Below, in pieces: positions 26,386 to 34,638 of a stretch of DNA of 64,000 bases (positions within the stretch are counted from its first letter, which is position 1; every line of letters starts with the position of its first letter). Under the pieces are notes generated by a model. It searched no databases. It saw only the letters and a list, made by a program, of their open reading frames with translations, and was not told the DNA's origin. The stretch is from CAYQXJ01 sp964421565 (GTDB lineage: Bacteria; Planctomycetota; Brocadiia; SM23-32). A program made the translations under genes and the position numbers. Location: the NCBI GenBank assembly GCA_964421565.1, contig CAYQXJ010000011.1:67825-131824 (forward strand), given 5' to 3'.

Positions 26386-27453
26386 GTGGAGCCGTTGCAT
26401 AGCATACGCCGCGGGAAGGAGATCGGCCTGCCGCCGGGGACGCCCGTCTACACCGGTAAGCGCAAGGAAGAACCCGTGCGCCTCACCGTCATCGATTACG
26501 ATGAAGAGCACTTCGAAGAGAGCGAGATCAACCGGCCGCAGGAATGCGCAACGTTCCGCGACAGGCCGACCGTCACCTGGATCAACGTGGACGGGGTGCA
26601 TCAAGTAGAGGTGATAGAGAAGGTGGGTGACGTATTTGGTCTGCATCCGCTGATCATCGAAGACATCGCCAACACCGGCCAGCGTCCGAAGCTGGAGGAG
26701 TACGAAGGCTGTCTATACGTCGTGATCAAGATGTTCAGCGAACACGAGGGCGGCGATGGGCTCGGGGCAGAGCAGGTGAGCCTGATCCTGGGGCGCAACT
26801 TCGTGATATCCTTCCAGGAGCGGCGCGGAGACGTGTTCGAAATCGTGCGGGAGCGCATCCGCAACGCCAAGGGGCGCATACGTGCCATGGGTGCCGACTA
26901 CCTGCTGTACGCCCTCATCGATGCCACCGTGGACGGCTACTTCGTGACTATGGAGACAATGGGCGAGGAGCTGGAGGAGATCGAAGAGCGACTGCTATCC
27001 GAACCCAACAGGCAGCATGCGGCCCGCATCCACTCTCTGAAGCGCGAGCTGATCTACCTGCGCAAGGCCATCTGGCCGCTCCGGGAGGTCATCAACGGGC
27101 TCATGCGAGAGGGCACGGCGCTCGTCACGGAGCCAACGGTGCCATACCTGCGCGACGTCTATGATCACAGCATCCAGATGATGGATACCGTCGAGTCCTC
27201 GCGCGACGTGCTCAGCGGCCTTCTGGACATCTATCTGACCAGCATCAGCAACCGGATGAATGAGGTGATGAAGGTGCTGACCATCATCGCCACGCTCTTC
27301 ATTCCTCTCACGTTCATTGCCGGACTCTACGGGATGAACTTCCGGTACATGCCGGAGCTCGAATGGCGTTGGGGTTACCCTGCAGTGCTGCTCGTGATGC
27401 TCGCCATCGTGGTGTGGATGCTCTTCTACTTCCGCCGAAAGGGCTGGCTTTAG
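26386..27453 (+). CDS. corA: CorA-family magnesium/cobalt channel
   Basis: The 355-residue protein has a soluble N-terminal domain, a long stalk helix and two C-terminal transmembrane helices. The signature YGMNF lies at the end of the first of these (about residues 312-316), followed by the short periplasmic loop MPEL. CorA forms pentameric Mg2+ channels. GTG at 26386 has GGGAGG seven bases upstream. It is the last gene of the operon; a long GC-rich hairpin follows. Confidence 0.93.
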   Translation: MEPLHSIRRGKEIGLPPGTPVYTGKRKEEPVRLTVIDYDEEHFEESEINRPQECATFRDRPTVTWINVDGVHQVEVIEKVGDVFGLHPLIIEDIANTGQRPKLEEYEGCLYVVIKMFSEHEGGDGLGAEQVSLILGRNFVISFQERRGDVFEIVRERIRNAKGRIRAMGADYLLYALIDATVDGYFVTMETMGEELEEIEERLLSEPNRQHAARIHSLKRELIYLRKAIWPLREVINGLMREGTALVTEPTVPYLRDVYDHSIQMMDTVESSRDVLSGLLDIYLTSISNRMNEVMKVLTIIATLFIPLTFIAGLYGMNFRYMPELEWRWGYPAVLLVMLAIVVWMLFYFRRKGWL

Positions 27454-27475
27454 GCGCGAAGTGTGTGCCATGAGA

Positions 27476-27533
27476 CGGCGTGCCTTCACCGCCTGGGTGT
27501 ATGCGCCATGCCAGGCAGTGGTGAAGGATGCCG
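27476..27533. other. Large imperfect hairpin downstream of corA
   Basis: CCTTCACC (27483-27490) pairs with GGTGAAGG (27520-27527) and GCCTGG (27491-27496) with CCAGGC (27511-27516), with a three-base bulge and a 14-base loop. A further four base pairs (CGGC/GCCG, 27476-27479 with 27530-27533) close the base. No T tract follows. It could stabilise the corA message or be a repeat-like element. Confidence 0.5.
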
Positions 27534-27662
27534 CCTCGGTCCGGGTCGGGGCCCGCAACCCCCACTCGGCTTCTGAGCCATGATTGTTCGGTTCGACCGG
27601 CCAGGCTAATGGCTGCGGGGGAGTTACGTGCGCGTCAGACACGCCGGTGCCCCCACGCATGG

Positions 27663-27839
27663 CTAAGAGCAGGCCGACGAGACCAATCTACGGGAACATC
27701 GCCCCGCCACATACGCACCGCTGACCCAGTGCAAAACGTCGATCTGCAGGGCCCAAACACCCGCCTGGCGCAGCGCGAACACCAGGAGTAGGAGCCCCAG
27801 GAGCCTCACGGCCAGTTCGGACCGATCTTGCTGCGTCAT
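27663..27839 (-). CDS. Small single-pass membrane protein (58 aa)
   Basis: This short gene was found by its ribosome site: AGGAGG six bases before an ATG. The 58-residue product has a charged N-terminus (MTQQDRSEL), one hydrophobic helix (about residues 11-32, VRLLGLLLLVFALRQAG) and a basic tail. It reads divergently from the alpha/beta hydrolase gene. No family is recognised. The site and helix support a real gene, but a chance open frame cannot be excluded. Confidence 0.5.
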   Translation of the reverse strand: MTQQDRSELAVRLLGLLLLVFALRQAGVWALQIDVLHWVSGAYVAGRCSRRLVSSACS

Positions 27840-27885
27840 CGCGCTACCTCCTGCTCGTGCTTCAGGGGCATTTGCACCCCTTCCT

Positions 27886-27916
27886 CTGACGCTCCCTTGG
27901 GGCAGTTTATACTGCC
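27886..27916 (+). promoter_or_regulatory. Promoter with palindrome over the -10 box
   Basis: CTGACG (27886-27891) and TATACT (27908-27913) are separated by 16 bases. The -10 box lies inside the perfect inverted repeat GGCAGT-TTAT-ACTGCC (27901-27916), a likely operator for a repressor of the hydrolase gene at 28060. Confidence 0.4.
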
Positions 27917-28059
27917 CTGCTTGCGTGTCACGCGACTCGGAGGCGGCACCGACGACAGCCGGCGGCACTGCCATGGACCTTCCCTTGCGGCGACCTCTGA
28001 TGCTAAGATTGCGGTTGGAACTCGATGGTGTGCGCTTGCATTGCCGCAGGGAGAGGGGC

Positions 28060-29403
28060 ATGAGAAGCTTTGCGCTTGCGTTGGCCGTGATCTTCGCGCT
28101 CTGGCCGGCTGCATTCGCCGAGGCGGGGAGAGGGGAGGAGGCAGCGCGGAGGGCGGAGGCGTTCGTGGATACGCTCGTCGACAGTCGGTTCGAGGAGGCA
28201 GCGGCTGAATTCGACGAGCGCATGACGGATGCGATGCCGCCCGCAAAGCTACAGCAGGTCTGGTCATCGCTGGTGGGGCAAGCCGGTGCCTTCCAAGAAC
28301 GCGTCGTCTCAAGGACCGAGAAGGCGAGCGGCTTCCAGATGGGCATCGTCACTTGCCGGTTTGAGCGTGCCGTGCTCGACGTGAAGGTCGTCTACAACGC
28401 CGATGGCAGAGTCGGCGGGCTCTGGTTCGCGCCGGGCCACTTACCGGAGGACGAAGCGCCACCTTACGTGCAGAAGGGGGCGTTCGACGAGGTCGCGACG
28501 GAAGTCTCGGGCGCCGAGGAGCCGCCTTTGCCCGGCACGCTGTCACTGCCCAATACCGGCGCACTGGTCGCGGCCGTTGTGCTGGTGCACGGTTCCGGCC
28601 CGCACGATCGTGACGAGACGGTCGGGGCGAACAAGCCCTTCCGCGATCTGGCATGGGGGCTGGCGAGCCGCGGCATAGCCGTGCTGCGATACGAGAAGCG
28701 AACGATGGTGGATCCGGGCCGGTTCCCCTCGACGGGACTTTTCACCGTGCAGGAAGAGGTGGTCGAGGACGTCTTGGCCGCCGTCGCCCTGTTGCAGCAG
28801 CGTGATAGGGTAGAGCCCGCGCGAGTGTTCGTGCTGGGTCACAGCCTCGGTGGCACGCTGGTGCCGCGCATTGCGGAGCAGATCCCCTCCGCCGCCGGCT
28901 TTATCGTGCTTGCAGGTTCGCCACGGCCGCTCGACGAGGTACTGCGCGATCAGGTGGAGCACCTGCAATCTCTGGCACCCGACGGTGGCGAAGCCGCTGC
29001 CCTGGCCAGCGTCCGGGCGCAGGCGGAGCAGCTCCGCGCACTGCGGCAGTCCGGCGACTACGAGGGCAGGGCGGTGATGGGCGTGCCCGGCTGCTACCTG
29101 CGCGACCTGAACGGCTACGATCCCGCGAAAGTGGCGAGTTCCATGGAACGGCCCCTCTTGATCCTGCACGGCGGACGAGACTACCAGGTGACGCAGGAGG
29201 ACTTTCGTCGCTGGAGGCAGGCGTTGCAGGACAAGGCCAACGCAGAGCTCAAGCTTTACCCGGCACTGAACCACTTGTTCATCCCCGGTGAAGGGCCGAG
29301 CAGACCGGCCGAGTACCTGCAGCCCGGCCATGTCGCTGAGGAAGTGGTGAGCGACATCGCCGACTGGATCGAGCGCGCGAGCGCCAACGCGGTCGAGGGG
29401 TAA
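28060..29403 (+). CDS. Exported DUF3887 / alpha-beta hydrolase
   Basis: The 447-residue protein has a signal peptide (MRSFALALAVIFALWPAAFAEA) and a DUF3887-type N-terminal domain (about residues 25-120). An alpha/beta hydrolase fold follows with the nucleophile elbow GHSLGG (about residues 262-267), an acidic residue in LHGGRDYQV and a catalytic-type His in LNHLFIPG. It likely acts as a periplasmic esterase or peptidase. I chose ATG 28060, which starts the signal peptide and has GAGAGGGG upstream; the frame is open further upstream, but that part has no secretion signal. Confidence 0.8.
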   Translation: MRSFALALAVIFALWPAAFAEAGRGEEAARRAEAFVDTLVDSRFEEAAAEFDERMTDAMPPAKLQQVWSSLVGQAGAFQERVVSRTEKASGFQMGIVTCRFERAVLDVKVVYNADGRVGGLWFAPGHLPEDEAPPYVQKGAFDEVATEVSGAEEPPLPGTLSLPNTGALVAAVVLVHGSGPHDRDETVGANKPFRDLAWGLASRGIAVLRYEKRTMVDPGRFPSTGLFTVQEEVVEDVLAAVALLQQRDRVEPARVFVLGHSLGGTLVPRIAEQIPSAAGFIVLAGSPRPLDEVLRDQVEHLQSLAPDGGEAAALASVRAQAEQLRALRQSGDYEGRAVMGVPGCYLRDLNGYDPAKVASSMERPLLILHGGRDYQVTQEDFRRWRQALQDKANAELKLYPALNHLFIPGEGPSRPAEYLQPGHVAEEVVSDIADWIERASANAVEG

Positions 29404-29478
29404 GCGGGGCGCGGCGCCGGACCTCGACATTCGTGCGGACCCCGCTCAAGTTCTCCTGGCCCTTCCCGGCCACTTTCA

Positions 29479-29506
29479 TTGACATATATCAATATGCTGA
29501 TATAAT
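29479..29506 (+). promoter_or_regulatory. Perfect-consensus promoter of the ArsR-type gene
   Basis: TTGACA (29479-29484) and TATAAT (29501-29506) are both perfect, with a 16-base spacer. The expected start (about 29512-29514) is only two to four bases before the ATG at 29516, so the message should be nearly leaderless. Confidence 0.75.
29485..29504. promoter_or_regulatory. ArsR-type operator inside the promoter
   Basis: The inverted repeat TATATCA-N6-TGATATA fills the spacer and touches the -10 box. Its AT-rich sequence and the position match the operators of ArsR/SmtB repressors, so the adjacent regulator should control itself. Confidence 0.65.
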
Positions 29507-29515
29507 CAGGGCGAT

Positions 29516-29809
29516 ATGGAGGAGATTAGCGACTGCTTCAAGGCTCTCGGTGACCCGCTGCGGCTGCGCATCCTGCAACTGCTGCCGGACGAGGAGGCCG
29601 CGTGCGGCTGCTGCAACGTGTCGCAGCTTGCCGAGGACCTCGACACGCCGCAGCCCACCGTCTCGCATCACCTGAAGATACTGAAGCAGGCGGGTGTCGT
29701 GCGCTGCTGCAAGAAATGTCGCGATGTCTATTACTGGATCGATCGCAGGGCGCTGCAAGGGCGCCTGGACCAACTGCTGCAGGAGATCATCCCGCACGAG
29801 CACGAATGA
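29516..29809 (+). CDS. ArsR/SmtB-family metalloregulator
   Basis: The 97-residue winged-helix protein has the ArsR pattern: KALGDPLRLRILQLL, then a cysteine cluster at Cys30, Cys32 and Cys33 (ACGCCNVSQL) at the start of the recognition-helix region, and QPTVSHHLKILKQAGVV. A second cluster, Cys64, Cys65 and Cys68, follows. Cysteines in the alpha-3 region suggest thiophilic metal or metalloid sensing, such as As(III), Cd(II) or Cu(I), although the ligand cannot be assigned. No arsenic or export gene lies nearby; the following gene encodes an iron-sulfur aldo-keto reductase fusion. Promoter and operator are superimposed (see adjacent entries). Confidence 0.88.
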   Translation: MEEISDCFKALGDPLRLRILQLLPDEEAACGCCNVSQLAEDLDTPQPTVSHHLKILKQAGVVRCCKKCRDVYYWIDRRALQGRLDQLLQEIIPHEHE

Positions 29810-29882
29810 GCGGGCCGGGGGCGGCCCGTACGTGGTCTTACTCGACGAACGTTCTGCCGCGAGTTCGAAGGAGATGTCACGG

Positions 29883-31886
29883 ATGGAATACGCAACATTG
29901 GGCAAGACCGGACTGAAGGTTTCCAGGCTCGGATTCGGCTGTATGCGTCTGCCGATGAAGTCCCGCGATGAGGTGGACCGCGAGAAGGCGATCCCCATGC
30001 TTCGGCGTGCTGTGGACCTCGGAGTCAACTACTTCGACAGCGCCGTCATGTATTGCGGTGGCGACAGCCAGCGCGCAGTCGGTGAGGCCCTGGAGGACAT
30101 TCGCGACCAGGTTGTCATCTCCACCAAGAACCATCACTACGATAAGGACGACAAGGATCAGTGGTGGCAGCATCTGGAGGACTCACTCGAGCGTCTGCGC
30201 ACCGGCCACATCGACATCTACAACTTCCACGGCATGAATTACGAGCGGTTCGAGGCCTCAGTTGCCGGCGACGACGGGCTCTATCAGGAGATGCTGAAGG
30301 CGAAAGAGCAGGGCATGATCCATCATGTTTGCCACTCCTTTCACGGCAGCGCAGAGAGCCTGAAGAAGTGCGTCGACACGGGTCTGTTCGAGTCAGTCAC
30401 GTGCCAGTACAACCTGCTGGACCGGCACCTGGAGGAAGCCATCGCTTACGCTGCGGAGAACGGCATGGGCGTGGTCATCATGGGCCCGGTCGGTGGTGGG
30501 CGGCTGGGATACCCGAGCGAGAGGGCTGCCGAACTGGTCGGCGACGTGGAAAGCACACCCGAGCTGGCGCTCCGCTTCGTGCTCTCCAACCCGAACGTCA
30601 CCGTCGCCCTCAGTGGTATGCAGAATGTGCAGATGCTGGAAGAGAACGTGGAGACGGTCAGCAAAGCGGGCAAGCTGACGCAAGAGGACCACGAACGCAT
30701 CGAAGCCGCCGTACAGGAGCGTAAGGAGCTGGCTGGGCTCTACTGCACCGGCTGCAACTACTGCATGCCCTGCCCGGCCGGCGTCGACATACCACAGAAC
30801 TTCGAGATCCTGAACCTGGAGCGCGTCTTCGGCCTCACGGAACACGCCCGGCAGAAGTATGCCTCGCTGGCCGGCAAGGCGGCCCTCTGCCGCCTTTGCG
30901 GGCAGTGCGTGGAGGAGTGTCCGCAAGATCTGGACATCCCTGCTCGACTCTCCGAGGCAGTCGCCGCCCTTGACGAGCGCGCCGGCAGCATCACGGGCTG
31001 GGCCGAACTGAGAGGTGGTGAACGAACCGGCGAGGGGATGCTCAACGTGAAGATACGCTACCACCTTAAGAACTTCACCGACCGCAGGTTCGAGGAAGTC
31101 AGTGTGCGACTGAGTTCGCACCGGGAGGAGCAGGTCGCGCCGCAGGAGTTCACCATCAGCGGACTGAAGCCATACGCCCGCCGCCACAAGGACCTGGAGG
31201 TGCTCGCCCGCCGGCCGCTGGAGACCCTGAGCGTCGATGCACGGCTCAGCTACGCTAAGATCACGACGCTGGAGAGCCTCTACTTCGTGCTGACTGCGGC
31301 GCAGAAGGGCGCTCAGCCGGGCGGCGCCCGCCGCTCGAAGGGAACGCTCCACGTGCCCTCGCCCATCCACCCCATCCATGCATCGAAACAGAGCCCGACC
31401 GGGCACGGTTTCGACTGGTCGGCCTCTTTCGACGAGGAGAAACTCTACGTGCGGGCCGAGGTGGACGATGACCTGCAGAAGCTGGCCGACGGGGATGTGG
31501 GGGGCCGCACGGAGTGCGACAGCCTGCGCATATTCCTCGATGGTCGCAAGAGCGAGGAGATCGGCCGAGCGGGCTACGAAGACGGGGTCATGCATGTCAC
31601 AGTCTTCCCGCCGGCGGACGCCGAGGCCGATGCGCTCATGCACGTCCGGGGCAACGGCGAAGGTGTTGAGGCATCCGTCTGCCGCACGGAGACCGGCTAC
31701 GGCGTCGAATGCTCTATCCCCTGGGCAGCGTTCAGCCAGTGCGACGGCCGGCCGGCCGTGATCGGCTTCGATATCGTTCAGCGCAGCTTCGGCGAGGGCG
31801 GTGATGCACTGCGCCTGAGCTGGACAGGTCGCGAAGACCAGGAGCGCGCGCCGGGTACGTTCGGCAAGCTGCTGATGGTGGACTGA
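29883..31886 (+). CDS. Aldo-keto reductase / ferredoxin / CBM9-like fusion protein
   Basis: This 667-residue protein joins three parts. Residues 1-280 are an aldo-keto reductase barrel with the catalytic tetrad Asp52, Tyr57, Lys82 and His116. Residues about 285-350 hold two ferredoxin-type clusters (CTGCNYCMPCPAGVD and CRLCGQCVEECP). A beta-sandwich linker leads to a CBM9-like domain (about residues 495-667, with FDWSASFDEEKLYVRAEVDDD and VECSIPWAAF). AKRs with a C-terminal 4Fe-4S domain are known; the extra CBM9-like domain is unusual. It has no visible signal peptide, so a sugar-binding role in the cytoplasm is puzzling. GAAGGAG lies nine bases before ATG 29883. Confidence 0.8.
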   Translation: MEYATLGKTGLKVSRLGFGCMRLPMKSRDEVDREKAIPMLRRAVDLGVNYFDSAVMYCGGDSQRAVGEALEDIRDQVVISTKNHHYDKDDKDQWWQHLEDSLERLRTGHIDIYNFHGMNYERFEASVAGDDGLYQEMLKAKEQGMIHHVCHSFHGSAESLKKCVDTGLFESVTCQYNLLDRHLEEAIAYAAENGMGVVIMGPVGGGRLGYPSERAAELVGDVESTPELALRFVLSNPNVTVALSGMQNVQMLEENVETVSKAGKLTQEDHERIEAAVQERKELAGLYCTGCNYCMPCPAGVDIPQNFEILNLERVFGLTEHARQKYASLAGKAALCRLCGQCVEECPQDLDIPARLSEAVAALDERAGSITGWAELRGGERTGEGMLNVKIRYHLKNFTDRRFEEVSVRLSSHREEQVAPQEFTISGLKPYARRHKDLEVLARRPLETLSVDARLSYAKITTLESLYFVLTAAQKGAQPGGARRSKGTLHVPSPIHPIHASKQSPTGHGFDWSASFDEEKLYVRAEVDDDLQKLADGDVGGRTECDSLRIFLDGRKSEEIGRAGYEDGVMHVTVFPPADAEADALMHVRGNGEGVEASVCRTETGYGVECSIPWAAFSQCDGRPAVIGFDIVQRSFGEGGDALRLSWTGREDQERAPGTFGKLLMVD

Positions 31887-32039
31887 TCAACGCTTCGTGG
31901 CGAAGGCGGAAGCGGTCCTGCGCAGAAGGTGTGCTCTGATTCGTGGTGGGCCAGGGCCCTGACGCCGACGTTCCGTGCGCCGGCCGCCTCGCGCGTGCTA
32001 TACTGCCGACTCCGCACTTCGCCGCAGGACAGAGACGGC

Positions 32040-32921
32040 ATGCTTGCATCGGTCACCAGCCTGCAGATGGCACTCACGTTTTGGCTCTTTGCGCTTGGCT
32101 GCGCCGTGGGCAGTTTCTTGAACGTGATGATCTACCGGCTGCCCCGCGGGCTGGCGGTGAACGAGCCGAAGCGCAGCTTCTGCCCGGTGTGCGAGCAGGC
32201 CATCCGCTGGTACGACAACATCCCCCTTGTCAGCTTCGCCCTGCTGCGGGGCAGATGTCGCCATTGCGCGCAGCCCATCGCGTGGCGTTATCCACTGGTG
32301 GAGCTTGTGACCGGCCTGCTGTTCGCGCTGCTCTATTTCCGACAGGGGGCCCAGCTCGGGACACCTCTCGCCCATGTGCTGATCATGTTGCTGCTCGCGG
32401 CGCTGTTGGTGGCGGCGAGTGCGGTGGACATGGAGTGGCTGATCATCCCGGACGAGATCAGTGTCTTCGGCCTTACAGGTGGACTTGCAGCCGGGCTGCT
32501 TCTGCCCGGGCTCCACGTGGGCACAGCCAGCTACCACACCTACGAGGGGCTGACGGGCTACGCCCATCTGGACGGCCTGTTCGCATCGGTCATCGGAGCG
32601 GCGGGCGGCGGGCTGGTGGTCCTTGGCTTCGCGGTGTTGGGCACTATCATCTTTCGCCGTGAGGCGATGGGTTTCGGCGACGTGAAGCTGATGGCGATGG
32701 TGGGTGCATTCCTGGGCTGGAAGGTGGCAGTCGCTTCGTTCTTCCTCGCGCCCTTTGTCGGACTGCTCTACGGCATTCCGCTCCTTCTGGCGAGCGACGA
32801 GCACGTGATGCCTTACGGCCCGTTCCTGAGCATCGGCGCGCTGATGACGATGGTCTTCCGCCAGTCGCTGTGCAGTTTCCTGGAGCCTGTGGAGTACCTC
32901 GTCGGCCGACTGGTGGGGTAG
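32040..32921 (+). CDS. Prepilin peptidase (type IV leader peptidase)
   Basis: The 293-residue membrane protease has the A24 family layout. Four cysteines (Cys48, Cys51, Cys73, Cys76) form the N-terminal zinc-binding domain. The first catalytic Asp is Asp130 in AVDMEWLIIPD, and the second is Asp214 in GFGDVKL. The enzyme cleaves and N-methylates prepilin-like proteins in the inner membrane. The presence of the zinc domain is typical of PilD/GspO. The ATG at 32040 starts the mature reading frame; a weak site (CAGGACAGAGAC) lies upstream. No pilin genes are adjacent. Confidence 0.9.
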   Translation: MLASVTSLQMALTFWLFALGCAVGSFLNVMIYRLPRGLAVNEPKRSFCPVCEQAIRWYDNIPLVSFALLRGRCRHCAQPIAWRYPLVELVTGLLFALLYFRQGAQLGTPLAHVLIMLLLAALLVAASAVDMEWLIIPDEISVFGLTGGLAAGLLLPGLHVGTASYHTYEGLTGYAHLDGLFASVIGAAGGGLVVLGFAVLGTIIFRREAMGFGDVKLMAMVGAFLGWKVAVASFFLAPFVGLLYGIPLLLASDEHVMPYGPFLSIGALMTMVFRQSLCSFLEPVEYLVGRLVG

Positions 32922-33100
32922 GGACAAGCTGGCGGCCAGGCGTGTTGCAGTGGTGCAGCAAGGCTGGGAACGTGGCGCGATTGCGGGTGCCAGCGAGCAA
33001 CCCCGACCTGCAGATGCCACCTCGTGGGCGTGGGGGCCGCGTTGCCTATCACCCGCCCTCATCTCTGCAGACAATGGGCTGCCATAGCCAACGGTACGCA

Positions 33101-34447
33101 CTACAGCCCGAGCAGTTCGGGGCGGAAAAGCGCAATGCGCAGCGCCGCGGCGGCGCAGACGAGGAGGCTGGCCCACTTGATCCGTCGGGCATAGCCTCGG
33201 AATCGGTGGCCGACCTTCGGGTTCTCCAGAACGCGGGTGAGGAAGCCGACCCTCCGGGATATGCTGAAATGTCGCCAGTGGCCGCTGCTGCGGGGGCTGC
33301 TGCTCAACATGCCCAGCTTCTCCAGCGCGGCGAGGAGCGCCGTCGGGTCCTCTACGGCACCGAGGGCGAACAGGTCGGACTCGAGTTCCATCCGCCGCGA
33401 CACCCAGCCAAAGAACAGCACCCAGTACACGGCGGCGAAGGAGAGCATTACGCCTGCCTGCGCGAGCGTCATATCTAAAGCCAGGATGTTCTGGAGGGGC
33501 TCCACCAGGCCCACGGCGGCCAGGCCGTCAACCAGGTTGGCGAACATGCAGATGAAACCGAGGGCAAGGGCCATGTAGTAGGGCAGGTGCTTCAGTTTCA
33601 CATGGCCGATCTCGTGCGCGAAGATGGCCACGACTTCCTGCGGAGTTGACTGGCTCAGCAGCACGTCGCTGATAATGATGTAGCGCAGCAAGGGCGTGGG
33701 GCCGATCACTCCGGCGTTGGCCAGGTGGTCGTCGGTGTGCCATATCAGGATGTCGTGGCAACGGAAATCCTGTTCGCGCATGAGTTCATGCAGCCGTCGG
33801 CGGAGCGGTCCGTCTGGTAGAGGTGAGCTGCGCCAAATCCAACGCAGCAGGGCAGGGCTGAAGACCACGAGCCCCACGAGAACGCCGCCTGTGGCGAGAC
33901 CATCCGCCAGCGGGGCGTAATCCGTGCCCGCGAAGACGGCGGCGCTCAGGTCGGTGAACAGAACCAGCAGCAGCCAGGGCAACACGACGATGGCGAGTTC
34001 GAGGCGGAACCGAAGCCACAGGTACCTGCCCGGCCGTATGCCCACCCGTCCAAGCTGGGATTCGTAACGGTACTGCCAGGCCATCACAGTAAGCACCATC
34101 ACCACGGCGGGCAGCAGCAGCATGATGTCCTCGGCCAGCAGTGCCCAGCGATACTTGCCCAGCCAGCGCATGACCACCGCCGGCCAATCGAAGAGGAACA
34201 CATCGGCGAGCACGAAGCCGACGACCCCGCCCTTTAAGAGTGCAAACAGGCGAGTTGCGGCCAGGCGGCCCCGCATGCCTGTGGACGAGGTGAGCTGGAT
34301 GGCCAGGCTGCTCGCCGCCCATCCAGCGACGACATTCACGACCGCCAGAGCCAGCACCCCCGCAACCGATACCGGCCATAGCGGCCCGCCGTGGACGGGC
34401 ACGGGCACATACAAGATCAGCACGCAGAGCAGGAATGTGAGCAACAT
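33101..34447 (-). CDS. M48-family integral-membrane metalloprotease
   Basis: The 448-residue product has at least eight hydrophobic helices and the zinc motif HEIGH near residues 278-282, with a third-ligand region RRMELESDLFA. It belongs to the M48 (Ste24/HtpX-like) family and should work on membrane proteins. It is longer than HtpX (about 290 residues) and has an enlarged N-terminal membrane part (residues 1-170). Start choice: ATG at 34447 begins the first hydrophobic helix; the upstream frame is open but would add an arginine-rich, non-membrane leader. Confidence 0.84.
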   Translation of the reverse strand: MLLTFLLCVLILYVPVPVHGGPLWPVSVAGVLALAVVNVVAGWAASSLAIQLTSSTGMRGRLAATRLFALLKGGVVGFVLADVFLFDWPAVVMRWLGKYRWALLAEDIMLLLPAVVMVLTVMAWQYRYESQLGRVGIRPGRYLWLRFRLELAIVVLPWLLLVLFTDLSAAVFAGTDYAPLADGLATGGVLVGLVVFSPALLRWIWRSSPLPDGPLRRRLHELMREQDFRCHDILIWHTDDHLANAGVIGPTPLLRYIIISDVLLSQSTPQEVVAIFAHEIGHVKLKHLPYYMALALGFICMFANLVDGLAAVGLVEPLQNILALDMTLAQAGVMLSFAAVYWVLFFGWVSRRMELESDLFALGAVEDPTALLAALEKLGMLSSSPRSSGHWRHFSISRRVGFLTRVLENPKVGHRFRGYARRIKWASLLVCAAAALRIALFRPELLGL

Positions 34448-34638
34448 GCAACGGAATTCCGCGTAACAGCATAGGAAGCGCTCGGGTCGGCCCAGATGAC
34501 CATACGCGATTCTACGGCGGGCCCCGTGCGGGCGCAATGGAGAGCCCGCCGGTTGCAGCCCCGCAGGCCTTGTGATAACTAATAGCGGGACCAAGCCAGC
34601 CCGTGGCAACCCCCACCGAACGGCGAGAGGAAGTCCGA

